From Enoplosus armatus (taxonomy: Eukaryota; Chordata; Actinopteri; Centrarchiformes; Enoplosidae): DNA of 64,000 bases. Of the stretch, positions 12,302-24,312 are shown piece after piece. Each line of letters opens with the position of its first letter. Within the stretch, counting starts at the first letter, position 1. The notes beneath the pieces were generated by a model. The model was not told the origin of the DNA. It searched no databases and saw nothing but the letters and a program-made list of their open reading frames with translations. The DNA is taken from positions 1,681,501 to 1,745,500 of the forward strand of contig NC_092187.1 of the NCBI RefSeq assembly GCF_043641665.1, read 5' to 3'. The translations under genes were made by a program, and so were the position numbers.

Positions 12302-12894
12302 TTTAAAGGGATAGTTTGACATTTTGGGAAACGTGCTTAACCTATTTGGCTTTCTTTCCAAGAGTTGGACGACAAGATCGATGCCGCTCTTAATATGAAG
12401 CTACCGCGAGCAGCTAGTTAGCTTAGCCTATCATAAAGGCTGTAAATGGGGGCGGAAACCGCTAGCCTGGCTCTGTCCAAAGGTGACAAAATCCGCCGAC
12501 CCATTAAAGCTAACTAGTTCAAACGTAATATGTCATTTCCATACAAACTATTTCTGGACTATTTCTTGGCTGGGACCACTAACTTTCTGGAGTCTCTGCT
12601 GGTTACCTGGTTAACCCAGCCAAGAAATAGCATAACCCCCCTATAAATTGGCATTGTACACTTTGGTTTTTGCACGGATTAAACAAACAAGATATAACAT
12701 GTTAATAAGTGGTCATGGACCCTTTGGTCAGAGTCAGGTTATCCTATTTCCCTCTGTTTCCAGTCTCAAGCTAAGCTTGTGGTAGCTTCATATTTACCAT
12801 AGAGACATGAGAGTGGTATCGATCAGATCTTCTCATCTAATTCTTGACAAGAAACCGAATATGCACATTTTACAAAAATGTCAATGTTCTTTTC
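12302..12894. mobile_element. foldback (palindromic) MITE, about 590 bp
   Basis: The ends are inverse of each other: AAAGGGATAGTTTGACATTT at the left against AAAATGTCAATGTTCTTTT at the right. Internal words are mirrored too: GATCGATGCCGCTCTTAATA against GAGTGGTATCGATC, TGAAGCTACC against GGTAGCTTCA. The innermost stem is a perfect 16 bp (12559-12574 with 12615-12630, CTATTTCTTGGCTGGG) around a 40-base loop. I recall the same foldback as common in percomorph fish. It has no coding capacity, so it would need a transposase supplied in trans. Confidence 0.78.
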
Positions 12895-14004
12895 AGAGTT
12901 ACATCTCGTATGCGTGCGAGCATGAGAAAAATATATCTAACTGTGTGAAGCTCGACAGTTGCAGTCAGTCAGACTGTAATGTAAATAACACACACAGTTG
13001 AACAACTTTGATCAAGACTTGTCTGTCCAAATCAGCTTTGAGGAGATATGTCATCCTTACATAACAGTCCCGACCCAGGAAGCAGACTGCCCTTGTCTCC
13101 CTCTTTTTACTCTCCATCACTGTTTGTGCCTTGGTCTCTCTTTTCTTTTTGGGATCGGAATTCGAAACACCATAGCTGTGCTAAATAAAGACGTCAGGAC
13201 AGCATCGACTCAAGTGTGCGAGCACAATATGATACATATTGGGATATACATGCACCGTGCCTGGGTTCAAACTCCATTACTCAGTTGAAAACCTATTTTC
13301 GACCATATTCCCATATATTCCACCTTGTATTAATGTTTTTTTTGAATCAGCCAACTGCAGCTTAGTTTACTTCTGCCTTACACAGATATCAATAGATGGT
13401 AAAAGATGAGCAGGTACATAATATATTTTATTTCACACCATCTGCAGGGAGTTACTTACTACTCGCTCTTTCTGATACTTGAGAACTGCATTTCGGTCAC
13501 CCAAACGATTACCCTCTGTTCAGGGTCAGTTCACTGTTTTTGCGGACATGCATTCCAGGGAACAAAAAGCTCAAAGGAGTAAGAGATAAGAAGAAATTGA
13601 AGGTTATCAACTCGTGCTTTTGTTGTTTTTTATGGTGTAAAATTAAAAAAAAAAAAAAAAGCAAGTAGCCTACACTATGATTGGCTAATGAGGAGATCCC
13701 CAATAAGAACAAGTAGCTTCGGGCAGCAGATAACGTCACAGCCGAATGCGGTCTTTGTCTGAGTCGTTTAATGGTACATTTTTAGGAAAGGTACGAACTA
13801 GTTTGCCGCTGCCAACCAGAAACACAAGGATTTAGACGACCAACAAAAGAGAGCCACTTGTGATTGTCGCCAGGGTAAGACAAACGCACTTCTCCGTGAG
13901 ACGCCGCCACAGTCCGTCGACAAGATGCTGAAAAACCCAAATCCGAGCAGCCACACAGCTGTAGGGTCAGGGGGAATGGAGTGATGCTGCTGTATTGATG
14001 ATGA
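12895..14004. other. no gene seen
   Basis: An A-run at about 13647-13661. No exon was recognised. Confidence 0.55.
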
Positions 14005-14165
14005 ACGCTGTGGCTCAGGAGGTAGAGCGGGTGAGCCGTTAATCGCAGGGTTGGCAGTCCGCTACCCTGTTCACCATGTAACCAAGTATCCTTGAGCAAG
14101 ACACCGAACCCCAAGTTCCTCCCAATGGGCAGGTGTGGGCAAGCGGCTTGCATGCACTTGAGTGT
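14005..14165 (+). repeat. tRNA-derived SINE copy
   Basis: It contains TGGCTCAGGAGG (matches the tRNA A-box TRGCNNAGYRGG), then GTAGAGCGGGT. A decayed B-box follows (GGTTGGCAGTCC against GGTTCGANTCC), then TTGAGCAAGACACCGAACCCC. A (GT)n tract follows. The head order A-box then B-box gives a plus orientation. The same family is found in the minus orientation at 53.3 kb. Confidence 0.65.
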
Positions 14166-15469
14166 GTGTGTGTGTGTTTGTCAATGTGTTAAGGAGAGGG
14201 GGAGAGAGAAAAGTGCAAGTCCATTTAGAATTTCACCGTTTGTATCTCATGTGACGTTCATTTTTGTTATCTAAGGAAACGTTCCTTAGACGACTGATTC
14301 GGTTTCACTCGTACTCACTTGTTAACCTTGAGTTTTTTTGAGTTAAGTTATTCACGGATGTCTTCGTTTGGCTATTTTTCTGCAGTCACCATTGCCTGTG
14401 GTGATGATACATCAATCCACAGCCTAGATAATTCCTATTCACAGAAGCAAATGGTTCAATGAGAGGACTCGATGGCTCTGAGCCCACACTGACTGGACTC
14501 CTCGGAGAAAACGGAGCTATTATTTTGGGCTCGGTCCAGGTTGTAACGCTTAAACCTTCCTTTTTTTTCTTTTTTTACCCTAGTCTACTTCAACCACCCT
14601 TGTTATTACATTTATCATTTCTTTCACACTTTCAGCCCTCCTTTCAGACCTTGAAACTAATTTCCAATGCTTCCATCCCTCCTCTTACCACCTTACCTTC
14701 CTTTCTTCTGTCCCCAACTGGAATTCAAGCGCTTACAAAAAAAAAGAAAAGAAAGCGTATGTCATCAGATAACACCATTTTTTTTTTTCCAGATTGAATC
14801 CAGAACTATACAATCTGGATGCAAATACCTAATGTAAAGATTTGCGGCTTCCTCTCTGTATCCTACCCAAGTGACATGCCTATCCATTCTTGGCGGCTCA
14901 GCATCTCCTATCCTTTCTTTGACATCTTGCATTAATTCCAGATGAAGTGAAGGGCAGCAATGGAGATTTCCCCCGAGGCGAGATGGAGATGCCGTGATTA
15001 ACGCCAGAGAGAGCAGGTGGGCAGGAAGAGGAAGAACGCAGGAGAGGAGGGCAGGGGGGAAAATGCGAGGGCGATGTTGGAGAAGAGGGGAGGGTAGAAC
15101 ATGAGAAGAGAGAAGATGTAAGGGGTGAGGTGAGGACATTGCCCAGCTCGAAGGTTGACAGAAGATGAACATGGGGGGGGGGGGGGGGAGGAGACCACCA
15201 GGTGTGAGGTACTTGTCAATCCAGTAGATATGCCCCCAAACACATTAAGCTAATTTGAACTACCATTTAAGCCTCATTTTCTCCTCAGTGGAACACGTAT
15301 AAGAAAAGGTGAAATTAACTATTGAGAGACTCGTTTCATGAGGGGAAAAAAAAAAAAAAAAAAAAAAAAATGAGAGATGATTATGCTCTTTAGTATTCAC
15401 CCCAATACGATTTGAGTTGTTTTTAGCCATGTTAGCTGTGGGGTCGTTCAGCCCACAACTTCGGTCTAG
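14166..15469. other. no gene seen; homopolymer tracts
   Basis: G16 at 15173-15188 and A25 at 15346-15370. A purine-rich block at 14990-15170 creates spurious minus frames. Confidence 0.55.
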
Positions 15470-15770
15470 GCAGAAATATCTCAACTAATAAATGGATTCC
15501 CTTTGATTGTCCCCAAACAATGACTTTGGTGATTCCCTGACTTTTCATTTCGTACCACCAGCACGTCAAAGTTTTTCACTTCTCCCGTGAAGTATCTGTA
15601 CTACTACGTTGATTGGAGCAAATTTTGGTACGGACACTTCACGTTCCCCACAGGATGACTCGATCGAGCATTTCAGGCAGATCACTGAGGTCATGCTTGC
15701 ATGATTCCATCTCAAGTATTCTCCACAATAGATGGGACGACACATTAACACATTTTACAAACCTAAGCAA
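15470..15770 (-). repeat. partial copy of the teleost dispersed repeat (minus orientation)
   Basis: The words GACTTTGGTGATTCCCTGAC, AGCAAATTTTGGTACGGACA and CACGTTCCCC match the stretch at about 41960-42060 with a few substitutions. Only the inner part of the family is present. Noncoding. Confidence 0.6.
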
Positions 15771-16451
15771 TGGTTTGTAGAGACAGCCGGAGGGGGGAAG
15801 GGGGGGGGGGCAATCATAAAGAGTTTAGGTTTTTCCTAGTGTCAAGCGAGTTAGTTTTTCTTTTTCGTCCGGCGCTGCCTTCGCTGGTTTAGCCACTCTT
15901 TAGTTGTAGAGAAAGTTGTACATCAAACTGAATACTTTGGTTATCTGAAAGAATGTTTCCTCGTTCCCGGCGGTGTCCAGTCTCATGCCATCAAACAGCC
16001 TGCAGGTTTTCATTCCAGCCAAACATCAAACTAAATGATTTCACGCACCTTTAACCAGAAAGGAAGGCATTCTGCTTTCGTGTGAATGAAAATCAGCATA
16101 ATCCCTGATGCTAGAGAAGTTACGGACACAGTGGTTAAGAGGGAAGCCTGAAGAATAAATTTAGCTGTAATTGTTTCCAAGCAGCATTTCATCCTCGGGA
16201 TTTTTTTTTTCCGGCCACTGGTTTCCTTAATATGACTGTGTCATAAGTAAGGCTCTGGACCTGTCTGTCAGCGCGAGAGTGCACGGTCTCCAATCCAGCT
16301 CCAGGAAAATGCCAGGTTGAGTTTTCAGCCTGAGTGCATGGGATGTGCACGGTGCAACCATCAGTGTCAGCGTTTTGACTGGGGCTGCTTCAGGTACTGT
16401 ACTCTGCTGACAGGCTGGAAAGATGGGAGATGGGGGAGAGGAATCAACCGG

Positions 16452-16455
16452 CAGT

Positions 16456-16488
<33 letters not shown>
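16452..16488. repeat. (CAGC)n tetranucleotide array
   Basis: About seven CAGC units with CAGT at the end. The same unit recurs at 32303-32331. Confidence 0.9.
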
Positions 16489-18140
16489 AAACATTAAGTG
16501 CACAGAAATTACATTAAAGAAACATTTGTTCACATTTATTTATATCAGTTGTTTGATTGGCGACTTGTGAGATAGGAGCTTGGATGTCAGCTAACCTTGA
16601 GTTTTTGACCGTATCGTAGCCGCGAGCAGGTCAGTATTAGACTTTGGCACCTGATTTTATTATTTAATTTTAATTTTTTTTTTTTTTTTTTTTTACTTTT
16701 GCTCTGCTGTAATACAACAGTATTACCCTTTCCTCAGTAAATGCAGTTGTTTATACCAAACAGTGGTCATTCTCGCTCACACGGCATCATGATCGCTCAG
16801 ACAGCGACGGTGCCGGATAACGTTAACACAGTGATGTTCCTTTGTGAACATCCAGGGGAAAGATTTATTGTTTGACAGCCCGCATCAATCCTGAACTAAT
16901 TCCTACTGATGACACCCATGATACTGTTGCGTTACTGAAAGCTTAAAATAGCGAGTCGTAATGTCAGCGTGCTGGACTCCAACAGGTCAAACAGTACAAC
17001 AGATGCATGCAGGTCGTTAAATAAGATTGCATTAAAACGGCAATAAGCTCGTATTTCTTTTGTTTTGGTGTTGCAGTTTTGACTTCAGTTGTGGATTCAG
17101 CACGTCGGCAGGAGGGGGGTTGTTACCTTGTGGACGTATGGAATAACTCTTCTCCGGAGTCCCATTGATTTTATACTGAACGCTTTCAGAGAGCGTGCAA
17201 AGAAACTGACTCATGAATTGAAATCCAGCAAACCAGTGCGCCATTCTGTTCGCCTGTTCAAATGTGTCAACCTTGATCATTTCAGTGTATTTACTACTTT
17301 TCCAAAATTCAGTTGGTGTGTGTGTGTGTGTGTGGGTGTGTGTGTGTTATCACATCTCTCCATACTTTGTGCACTTTTGATACATCAGTATGCTTTAGAG
17401 TATCATAAACGCGTGAAAAGACAATTAACTGCACTACTGCCGGACAGAATATGGAAATATTCGATATATGCAAGTGTGTGGTCTTTTAGACAATTTTTTT
17501 TTTTGAAAAGATTGTCTCTCAAAAGAAAGATTGCAGGGTCCAGTGTCTCTACGAAGACTTCACCCTTCATGGAGTCGTGTTCTTGTCTGTCTGACTGACT
17601 GTGCGTCTGTCTGTCTGCGGCCGTCTGCTGCTCAAGAGGAGATAACTGAGCTTTTTCCTCCGGTTTCTCATCCCAGTTTTGCTTGTAGAAAAAGCCCATC
17701 GAAGCATTTTTTTTACCCCCATACCCCCCTCCCCCCCATTAAAACCTGCGACCAATGACGGTTTCTGCAGATGCAGTGATTTTCTATCCTTGTGCTGTTA
17801 CTCATCTTTGTTTCCTCCCAAATACAGCAAAATCATTAAAGATTTGGCCTGGACTTCTACGTCTGTCTTTAAACACATTCCCCCTCCATTTTCTCTGCCG
17901 TTTCCCGCTTTACACCCCGCTCATTTTTACTTCTTTCCTCTCCTCTCAGTCTCCGTCTCCCAAAACAATAATAACAAGCTTAGCGATGCAGCTCTCTGAC
18001 CGGCTCATACTCCAGAAGGAACTGGATCCCACAGCTCAACACCAACAGATAATCCTCTCCGCAGAGCCAGCCTTCCCCTTCTGGAACAATGCTCTCATTT
18101 ACACCAGAGTGACCCCCAAATTAGTGCAGGAGAAGGCTGC

Positions 18141-18145
<5 letters not shown>

Positions 18146-18170
<25 letters not shown>
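18146..18170. repeat. (AG)n microsatellite
   Basis: Pure GA/AG tract. Confidence 0.9.
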
Positions 18171-18175
<5 letters not shown>

Positions 18176-18421
18176 AGGGAAGACATAGAGACAGACTGTA
18201 GCATGTTCAGCACTGAGAGTGATTTTTAAGAGGAGGCCACAGGGTTTTGGAAGTCTGAGAAAATGCCCCCCCAAAAAATGGAACTTTTTGGTCATGACTG
18301 GCATTTTCCTGCATGCTTTAAACTAACAGAGAAAGGCCACATTCTAAGCCTTAACATAGCTGCCATACCCTTGTGCCAACCCCATCACCAACCAGCAATT
18401 GGACAAGTCAGAGGTTTAAAA

Positions 18422-18423
<2 letters not shown>

Positions 18424-18454
<31 letters not shown>
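18424..18454. repeat. (CA)n microsatellite
   Basis: Pure CA. A 264-codon open frame across 18.3-19.06 kb runs through this array and the next one and is rejected. Confidence 0.95.
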
Positions 18455-18456
<2 letters not shown>

Positions 18457-18639
18457 AGAGAGAGAAAGCACACTATGTGACACTGGAAACCTTGCGGCTC
18501 TGCGTCCGTCCTCAACCTCTGATGACTGCCAAGACAAACACAACAGCAGCTGCGAGGCCAAAACAAGAGGATGCATTATTAAACTGCTCTTCAAAGCTGT
18601 AACCACTAGCTGGACTTGGCCAGATCGCACCAGGCAACA

Positions 18640-18640
<1 letters not shown>

Positions 18641-18678
<38 letters not shown>
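18641..18678. repeat. (AC)n microsatellite
   Basis: Pure AC, 19 units. Confidence 0.95.
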
Positions 18679-18681
<3 letters not shown>

Positions 18682-19822
18682 GGGCACAGACAATCCTGCG
18701 AGTGATGCAAATGGTCCAAACAAACAGCTAACATGCTCTCTACTTAAAGCACAACTGGCCGTTCCTTCATTTTCCTTCCCCTCATTTAATCCTACAGTTT
18801 CTACATTTCGGCACAGATGCCTTCCTCCGAGTCCGGCGAAGAACCTTCTCTCTCTAAATAAAAGATGGCTGCCTCGGCCACGGTGTATGTATCAGTTCAT
18901 TGCATTACGAGCATTGCAACCACGGTCTTTTTCTTTTTTTTTACTGGCGGAGTGTGCGGCTCCTTTGAACTACTGTCTCCCTGAGTCTCCTTCATCAGCT
19001 CTGTATGATGGCCTGGAGAATTCACACAGGGACAAAAAAAAAAAAAAAAGAAAGTAGTGTCCACGGCTACTTTCTGCTAACGGTCCCACAATGCAATGTT
19101 TTATTTGTAGGTGTCAACAGTCATACGACACGACACCTGTCCGCAACAATGCAAAAGAGATGTCCTAAATCTTTATTTACTGCTCACTATAGAGTAAAAT
19201 ACTGGGTGTATATTACACAGGGGGGGGGGGGGGGGGTAGTTAGTAAGTGGATGAGGGAGCGTTCGTGCATTATTCCAAGATGGTTACCTCCGCTGCTAGC
19301 CTTGTAGTCCCACAACATAAATAGCCTGAATTAGCGACTCACAGCGTTCAGGGTCATTTTAAAGGAGCTGAATTGATTCTATGAGAGTTAATATTGGATT
19401 TTCTGTTGGTGTTAACTGCCAGCGACGGCGGGTTTGGCAGCCACGTTGCCAGCAGCGCGTTGACGCCTCTGAAGCTCTTTTTTTTTTGGTAGGTGTCAGA
19501 ACTTCCCGATATCATTGACGTGAACATTTTATCTACTCGACTGCTCGTAGTTCCAACCTGCAACGAGGCGACGTGAACGCGGGAACAGCACTCACACACA
19601 CTTTGACTTGAACGTAGCCATCTTTGATGTTAGTAGGAACACTAAGCATCCTGCTTCCATTCATGCAAGAAGCACCCGAGAGAACGGAACCATTGCTGCC
19701 TCATACAGCCAGTAACTTAACTGAGGTATTAAGTACCTGATAGTCTTAGATTAAACTTTATTTGTTTTATTTAAAACAGAGGAACTGGACTTTCAGGAGA
19801 CATCTGGCCTTCTTCTATGGAA

Positions 19823-20494
19823 GTTTTTATTAGACTTTAACCCACAGGAGACAATCCACAAATATTTCACTGTCCACAAACATTTTTTTTTTTTAATTGT
19901 GATGTGTAAAGTCATATCCACAGAAATACACAGAGATTTGCAAATAGTCATAACTTACTCTGTAAACACGTATTTTAATTTCACATAAAAATGGTACAGG
20001 TTTCACAAATGCAAATAGTTTCACCACAAGAAATACACAATACGCATTTGTGGATCCATTTGTACACGTAAAACGTTTTTTTTTGGATTTTTGTACCACA
20101 GCAGATCTGACAAAAATAAATCACAAATGTGAGGTGCAGTTACCAGCTACACCAGCAGGTGGCGACACATAAGCAGACGGAAGAAGGCCAAACAACTGGA
20201 AGAAGGCTAAAAGAAGTCTACCAAGCATCTGCATCCACGCAACAGGAGACCCAACGGTCCATCATTGTCATCCCCAGGTGAGCGTGCTGCACTCTGCTTG
20301 CTAACTTACCGGCATTATCTACAGTTTGCTAACTTTGTGTCTCATTTGTTTGTAAAACTTGTCGCATTTTTATGTGAAATCAAAATACGTGTCATGCCTA
20401 TTTGCAAATCGCTCCGTACGCATCAAGGAGACAAAAATACAAGTTTGTGGATCGTGTCTTCTGTGGGTTACAACTAACAAAGTCCAATAAAAAC
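19823..20494. mobile_element. inverted-repeat element with CTCF-like core in the loop
   Basis: The left end GTTTTTATTAGACTTTAACC and the right end (GGGTTACAACTAACAAAGTC followed by CAATAAAAAC) are imperfect inverses. So are the inner words TTTCACATAAAAATG (left) and CATTTTTATGTGAAATCAAA (right), and ACGTATTTT / AAAATACGT. Both arms, translated outward, show the same LCEIKIRV string, a side effect of the inverted repeat and not a gene. The spacer (about 20100-20330) is unique sequence. Confidence 0.6.
20152..20164 (+). promoter_or_regulatory. CTCF-like core motif
   Basis: CCAGCAGGTGGCG fits the CTCF core CCASYAGRKGGCR. It lies in the spacer of the inverted-repeat element at 19.8-20.5 kb, so it may be carried by the repeat. 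Confidence 0.35.
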
Positions 20495-21367
20495 ACCCGT
20501 ATTCTTCTCTGTTCCGTCAACCTGTTTATATAGCGACTTTCTCAGAATTGCATTGGTCGAGTTTTTGCTGTAAAACCAAAAAAAAGAGACTTTAAAGCAT
20601 TTGCTGACTCAATCGTATTAATTACTTTATCAACCCCATGCAGATATGTTTCGCAGTGGGCTTGGAAAACTCCTTGCTTGCTGTCCCTATAAAGTGATAA
20701 AAAAAAAAAAAACACACACACATATTCACATTGAAATTGTTATTTCTCTTTCATTGGTCTACTTTGCCGCTGAGTTGCTGATTACAGAGAACAGAAAACT
20801 CTGGGGCCAGTGCTGTGGAGGCCTGAGTATGTACAGAGCTGAGAACTGGCTTTATTATTTAGTAAGGAAAATAACATTTTCCATTTGCACCTCTATAATT
20901 TCTTCACGCATTGTAGACGCTGCCGTTGAGAAGGAATCTGACTTTTCTACGTGACTACAGCAATGACGAAGCACAGTGGCTTTCAACAAGTAGGAGGGCG
21001 CACGTGAAATATGAAATTTGCTTCTTTTCTTTTCACGGCTGGATTCGGTTTGCATGCAACATTCAGGCTTTAACTGCGATGAAATTGAAACGAGCAGCGG
21101 GTGAGCCCGTATTCGCGCGCTTTATCGACAACTGCTGCATGTCTCAGTTCAATTTTCGGAGGTCAGGGGAGAAATGAGAGGCAAGAAAACGCCTCAGAAG
21201 TGCAAACCGGTTCGGACCGCTGTCCTGAGTAAAAATTCTACCTCTTAGAAAACTGTGTACGTTTACATCAAAGTGCATCAGACTGCAGAGTGAAACATGC
21301 AGAACCCCCTGATATTCTCATTTTTTTTTCTCTCTACCCGCTACCACCGACTCCATTAGACAAAGGG

Positions 21368-21368
<1 letters not shown>

Positions 21369-21410
<42 letters not shown>
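21369..21410. repeat. (CA)n microsatellite
   Basis: Pure CA, 21 units. The opposite-strand (TG)n lies 160 bases further on. Confidence 0.95.
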
Positions 21411-21411
<1 letters not shown>

Positions 21412-21568
21412 CTTTGGGAGAGCGAGTCACGGTGATAGTCTGTGTCCCCACCTGTCAATCAAGCCTCCATTAGCAGCTACTTGGCCGGGTGGCTCGGGGT
21501 CCACTGCTGTAGATGTAGATGGGAGATGACAGCATTGTGTCCCTCCTCACATATACACGTTGTCCGTC

Positions 21569-21570
<2 letters not shown>

Positions 21571-21607
<37 letters not shown>

Positions 21608-21631
21608 TGTTGTTGTTGTTGTTGTTGTTGT
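21571..21631. repeat. compound (TG)n-(GTT)n microsatellite
   Basis: (TG)18 at 21571-21606, then about eight TGT/GTT units. It can pair with the (CA)n at 21369-21410. Confidence 0.95.
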
Positions 21632-22194
21632 GTTTGTGTTGAACCTCGCCATAGCCACACACCGACTGCGCACGCTCACAGGCGCACACAGCAAACGAAC
21701 GCACCTGTGCACGACCTGTGTTTGACTCGCATGAGGTGTGCATGGACACATGGCACCCCCCCCCGGCAACACCCCCCCCCCACCCCCCGAGCAACGCTGG
21801 GGTCCTGCAGGATTTCAATTTTATGCAAAATTTTAATCTCATTTTGTGGACTCGAAGCATTTAAAGTGTTTGTGAGCGCGTGTGTGTGTGTGTCCCTCAT
21901 GCACCCCCCCCCCACCCCTGGAGGCAGGTCGTCATGATTCACGTCAGAGCAAATCTGCTGTTAAAAGGAGCCCTCCGCACTGAATGGAAAGTCGCACACA
22001 CACACACACTTGTGCGCGTGCGGTGGCCAGTGGCTGGTTTGGAGCCAGCAGTAGTGAATCACAGCGGTCATCACTTGGTGTTTCATATGCGGAGCATGAC
22101 AGACACAGATTAGTGGAGCGCTGCCGTGTAGCTGGCATCTGCTCTGCTCTCCTCTTTCCTCTTTCTACCTCCTTTATTCATTTGCACATCCTTC

Positions 22195-22218
22195 CTCCTC
22201 CTCCTCCTCCTCCTCCTC
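22195..22218. repeat. (TCC)n trinucleotide tract in a pyrimidine-rich block
   Basis: About eight TCC units inside a roughly 450-base C/T-rich stretch (22140-22620) with repeated CTGCACCTCC words. Confidence 0.85.
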
Positions 22219-23006
22219 GTCTCCATCTCTTCTCTTCTGCACCTCCCTCCCTTTCCTCTGCACCTCCTTCTTTCTCTTTCTACCACCTTTTTCATCTGCC
22301 TCCCCTGTTTCTTCTCTGTCACCTCCATTTTCTCTAATTTCCCCTCTGTACCTCCTTTTTCTGCACCTCCCCTCTTTTCTTCTGCACCTCCCCTCTTTTC
22401 CTACTTGTGTTTCCTCTTTCCTCTCCTTCTCTCTTTTTGACCCCCATCTCCAATGTTTTGCTTTCATCTATTCTGCACCTTGTTTCTGTTCTCTCGCACC
22501 TCCTCCCTCCTCCTCCTCTTCTTCTTCTTTACCTCCCTTCCTTTCTGATGCAACCCGCATCTCTCGTTTTAAAACCTCCTTTGTTTTCTTCTGCACCTTC
22601 ACCCCCCCCCCCCCCCCTCATTTATGTTCTCCCCCAACAGCAAACATCGCCTGTTAAATTATGAAATAAAATTCAAAATTGATCAGTGCGTGAGTACAAG
22701 TCAAACTTTCATTCTAAGTAATTTCCTCATGGAGTTTAACCTTGTGTGATTACTCATCCGCCTGTTGCCTTCAGGTTGCCTTTTAGTTGCTGTGTATGTC
22801 TTATTAGTTTGGAATAATAACTCCTGTTAATCAGCTTTGGATGAATCCTCATATTTTTTTTTTTTTTTTTTCTTGAGGTTAAATTCTTTAAGTCCTTTTC
22901 AAATATTCTGTTTTCTCTCTTTGTCCAGGCTTCAACTGTTTATTTGGACCTTTTAAGAAGAAAAAGAAGAATCGCAGCTCAGTCTCATTATACTGTAGGA
23001 CACGTG

Positions 23007-23007
<1 letters not shown>

Positions 23008-23040
<33 letters not shown>
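23008..23040. repeat. (GT)n microsatellite
   Basis: Pure GT, about 15 units. Confidence 0.9.
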
Positions 23041-23041
<1 letters not shown>

Positions 23042-24298
23042 CTGAAGGCAAGGCTGCCATCTATCGTTCCCTGGTCTCCACTGAGGAGCCACACAGAGCT
23101 TTCCCTTCAGACCAAAGCTCAGCGCAGTTAGTCGTTTTACTTCAATCAAGAAACTGTATGTGCGTACGGCTAGCTTAGCCACGTGGTCATTCAGTTTGGG
23201 AGGGTGAGCCGGTGATGGAGCTTGATTGCCACTTCCTCCAACACTTCCTCTTGTTGCCCCCCCCACACCCCCCACACACACACACACATTGCAGTCTGGT
23301 CTAATGTAGATCTATTACTCATCCTCCCTGAAGGAACGCAAAAGTGTTTGTGTAGCTGGACATTTCTCTCTGTGGCACTTTTAAATGCTTTTTTTGGCTT
23401 CAGAGAGTGTAATTATAGCTAATACTTTAATATTGATCACCATCGTTTTCCCGCAATTCACAAATCGCTCACTTGGCTGCCTTCTAACCTTCACGACAGC
23501 GGTGGATCTGATGGGCGAAAGCCGTAATGATCGGAGACTTCAATGGACGCGCCTCACAAACTCAACATAATGCCTGACTGTCCCTAATGAAATGTTCAAT
23601 CACTCGCCAGCAGACCGGACATTTTGGCTATGGGCCCATCCAATGCGCACAAATACGCGGGGCGAAACTTTGTGCTGTTATCGCTCAGATTTTCCTTAAA
23701 GGTCCGATATGTGCTGCAAGATCCAACCACAAAGTGCAGTGCGATGTTTGGCGAGTCTGAGCCTCTGAGTCGCAAACCAATATATATTTCTTTTACTCCT
23801 GACTCAATAATGTTCTCCAGGAGAAAATTGCATTCCTCTCCAACGTGTGTGTTAAAGCTAAAAAAAAAAGGAAAAAAAAAATTATCTGGTTAGTTTTGCT
23901 TCAATTTTACTGGATTACGTGAAGGGTTTAGTCGTGAGAAGTTGCAGCGAAAGTTCTCTTGTAATGTATGTTTGCAGCTTCCAAATGAAAAACCACCAGT
24001 GTAGAGGCAATTATTCAGTTGACACACGGTTTTCTTGTCATCACAGTTACTGCGTTTAAGCCCTGGTTTTCGATGGTATTTGACTAGAGACGAACAGATA
24101 AATATAAGCATTGACATTTCTCATACAGACCTTGTGAGTTATGATTCATATAATGTGTTTTTCACATGTTGACAAACAAGAAAAAAAAAAAACCTGATGC
24201 TCATTAACTGCTTTTGGAAGTCGATCCGGTGTCTCCGGCTTGTGAGATATTTTCTTATTCCTCTGATTGTGTTTTAGACCTCTGTTACCTACTGGCAG

Positions 24299-24312
24299 GT
24301 TGCCATAGCAAC
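24299..24312. promoter_or_regulatory. perfect RFX X-box motif
   Basis: GTTGCC-AT-AGCAAC fits the X-box consensus GTNRCC-N(0-3)-RGYAAC and is nearly palindromic (GG...CC flanks). RFX proteins bind such sites upstream of ciliary genes. No gene start is visible here, so function is unproven. Confidence 0.4.

Larger units (their letters stand above)
15771..19822. other. no gene seen; simple-repeat-rich
   Basis: It holds the CAGC, AG and CA arrays, a T-run at about 16674-16694, a GT tract at about 17315-17347 and G17 at 19220-19236. The 148- to 264-codon frames are driven by these. Confidence 0.55.

Noticed and set aside
18263..19057. 264-codon plus-strand open frame
   Set aside because: It runs through two CA arrays (poly-Thr-His) and has no family resemblance.
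19893..20477. Two frames on opposite strands both containing LCEIKIRV
   Set aside because: The shared peptide comes from the inverted repeat at 19.8-20.5 kb, not from a gene pair.
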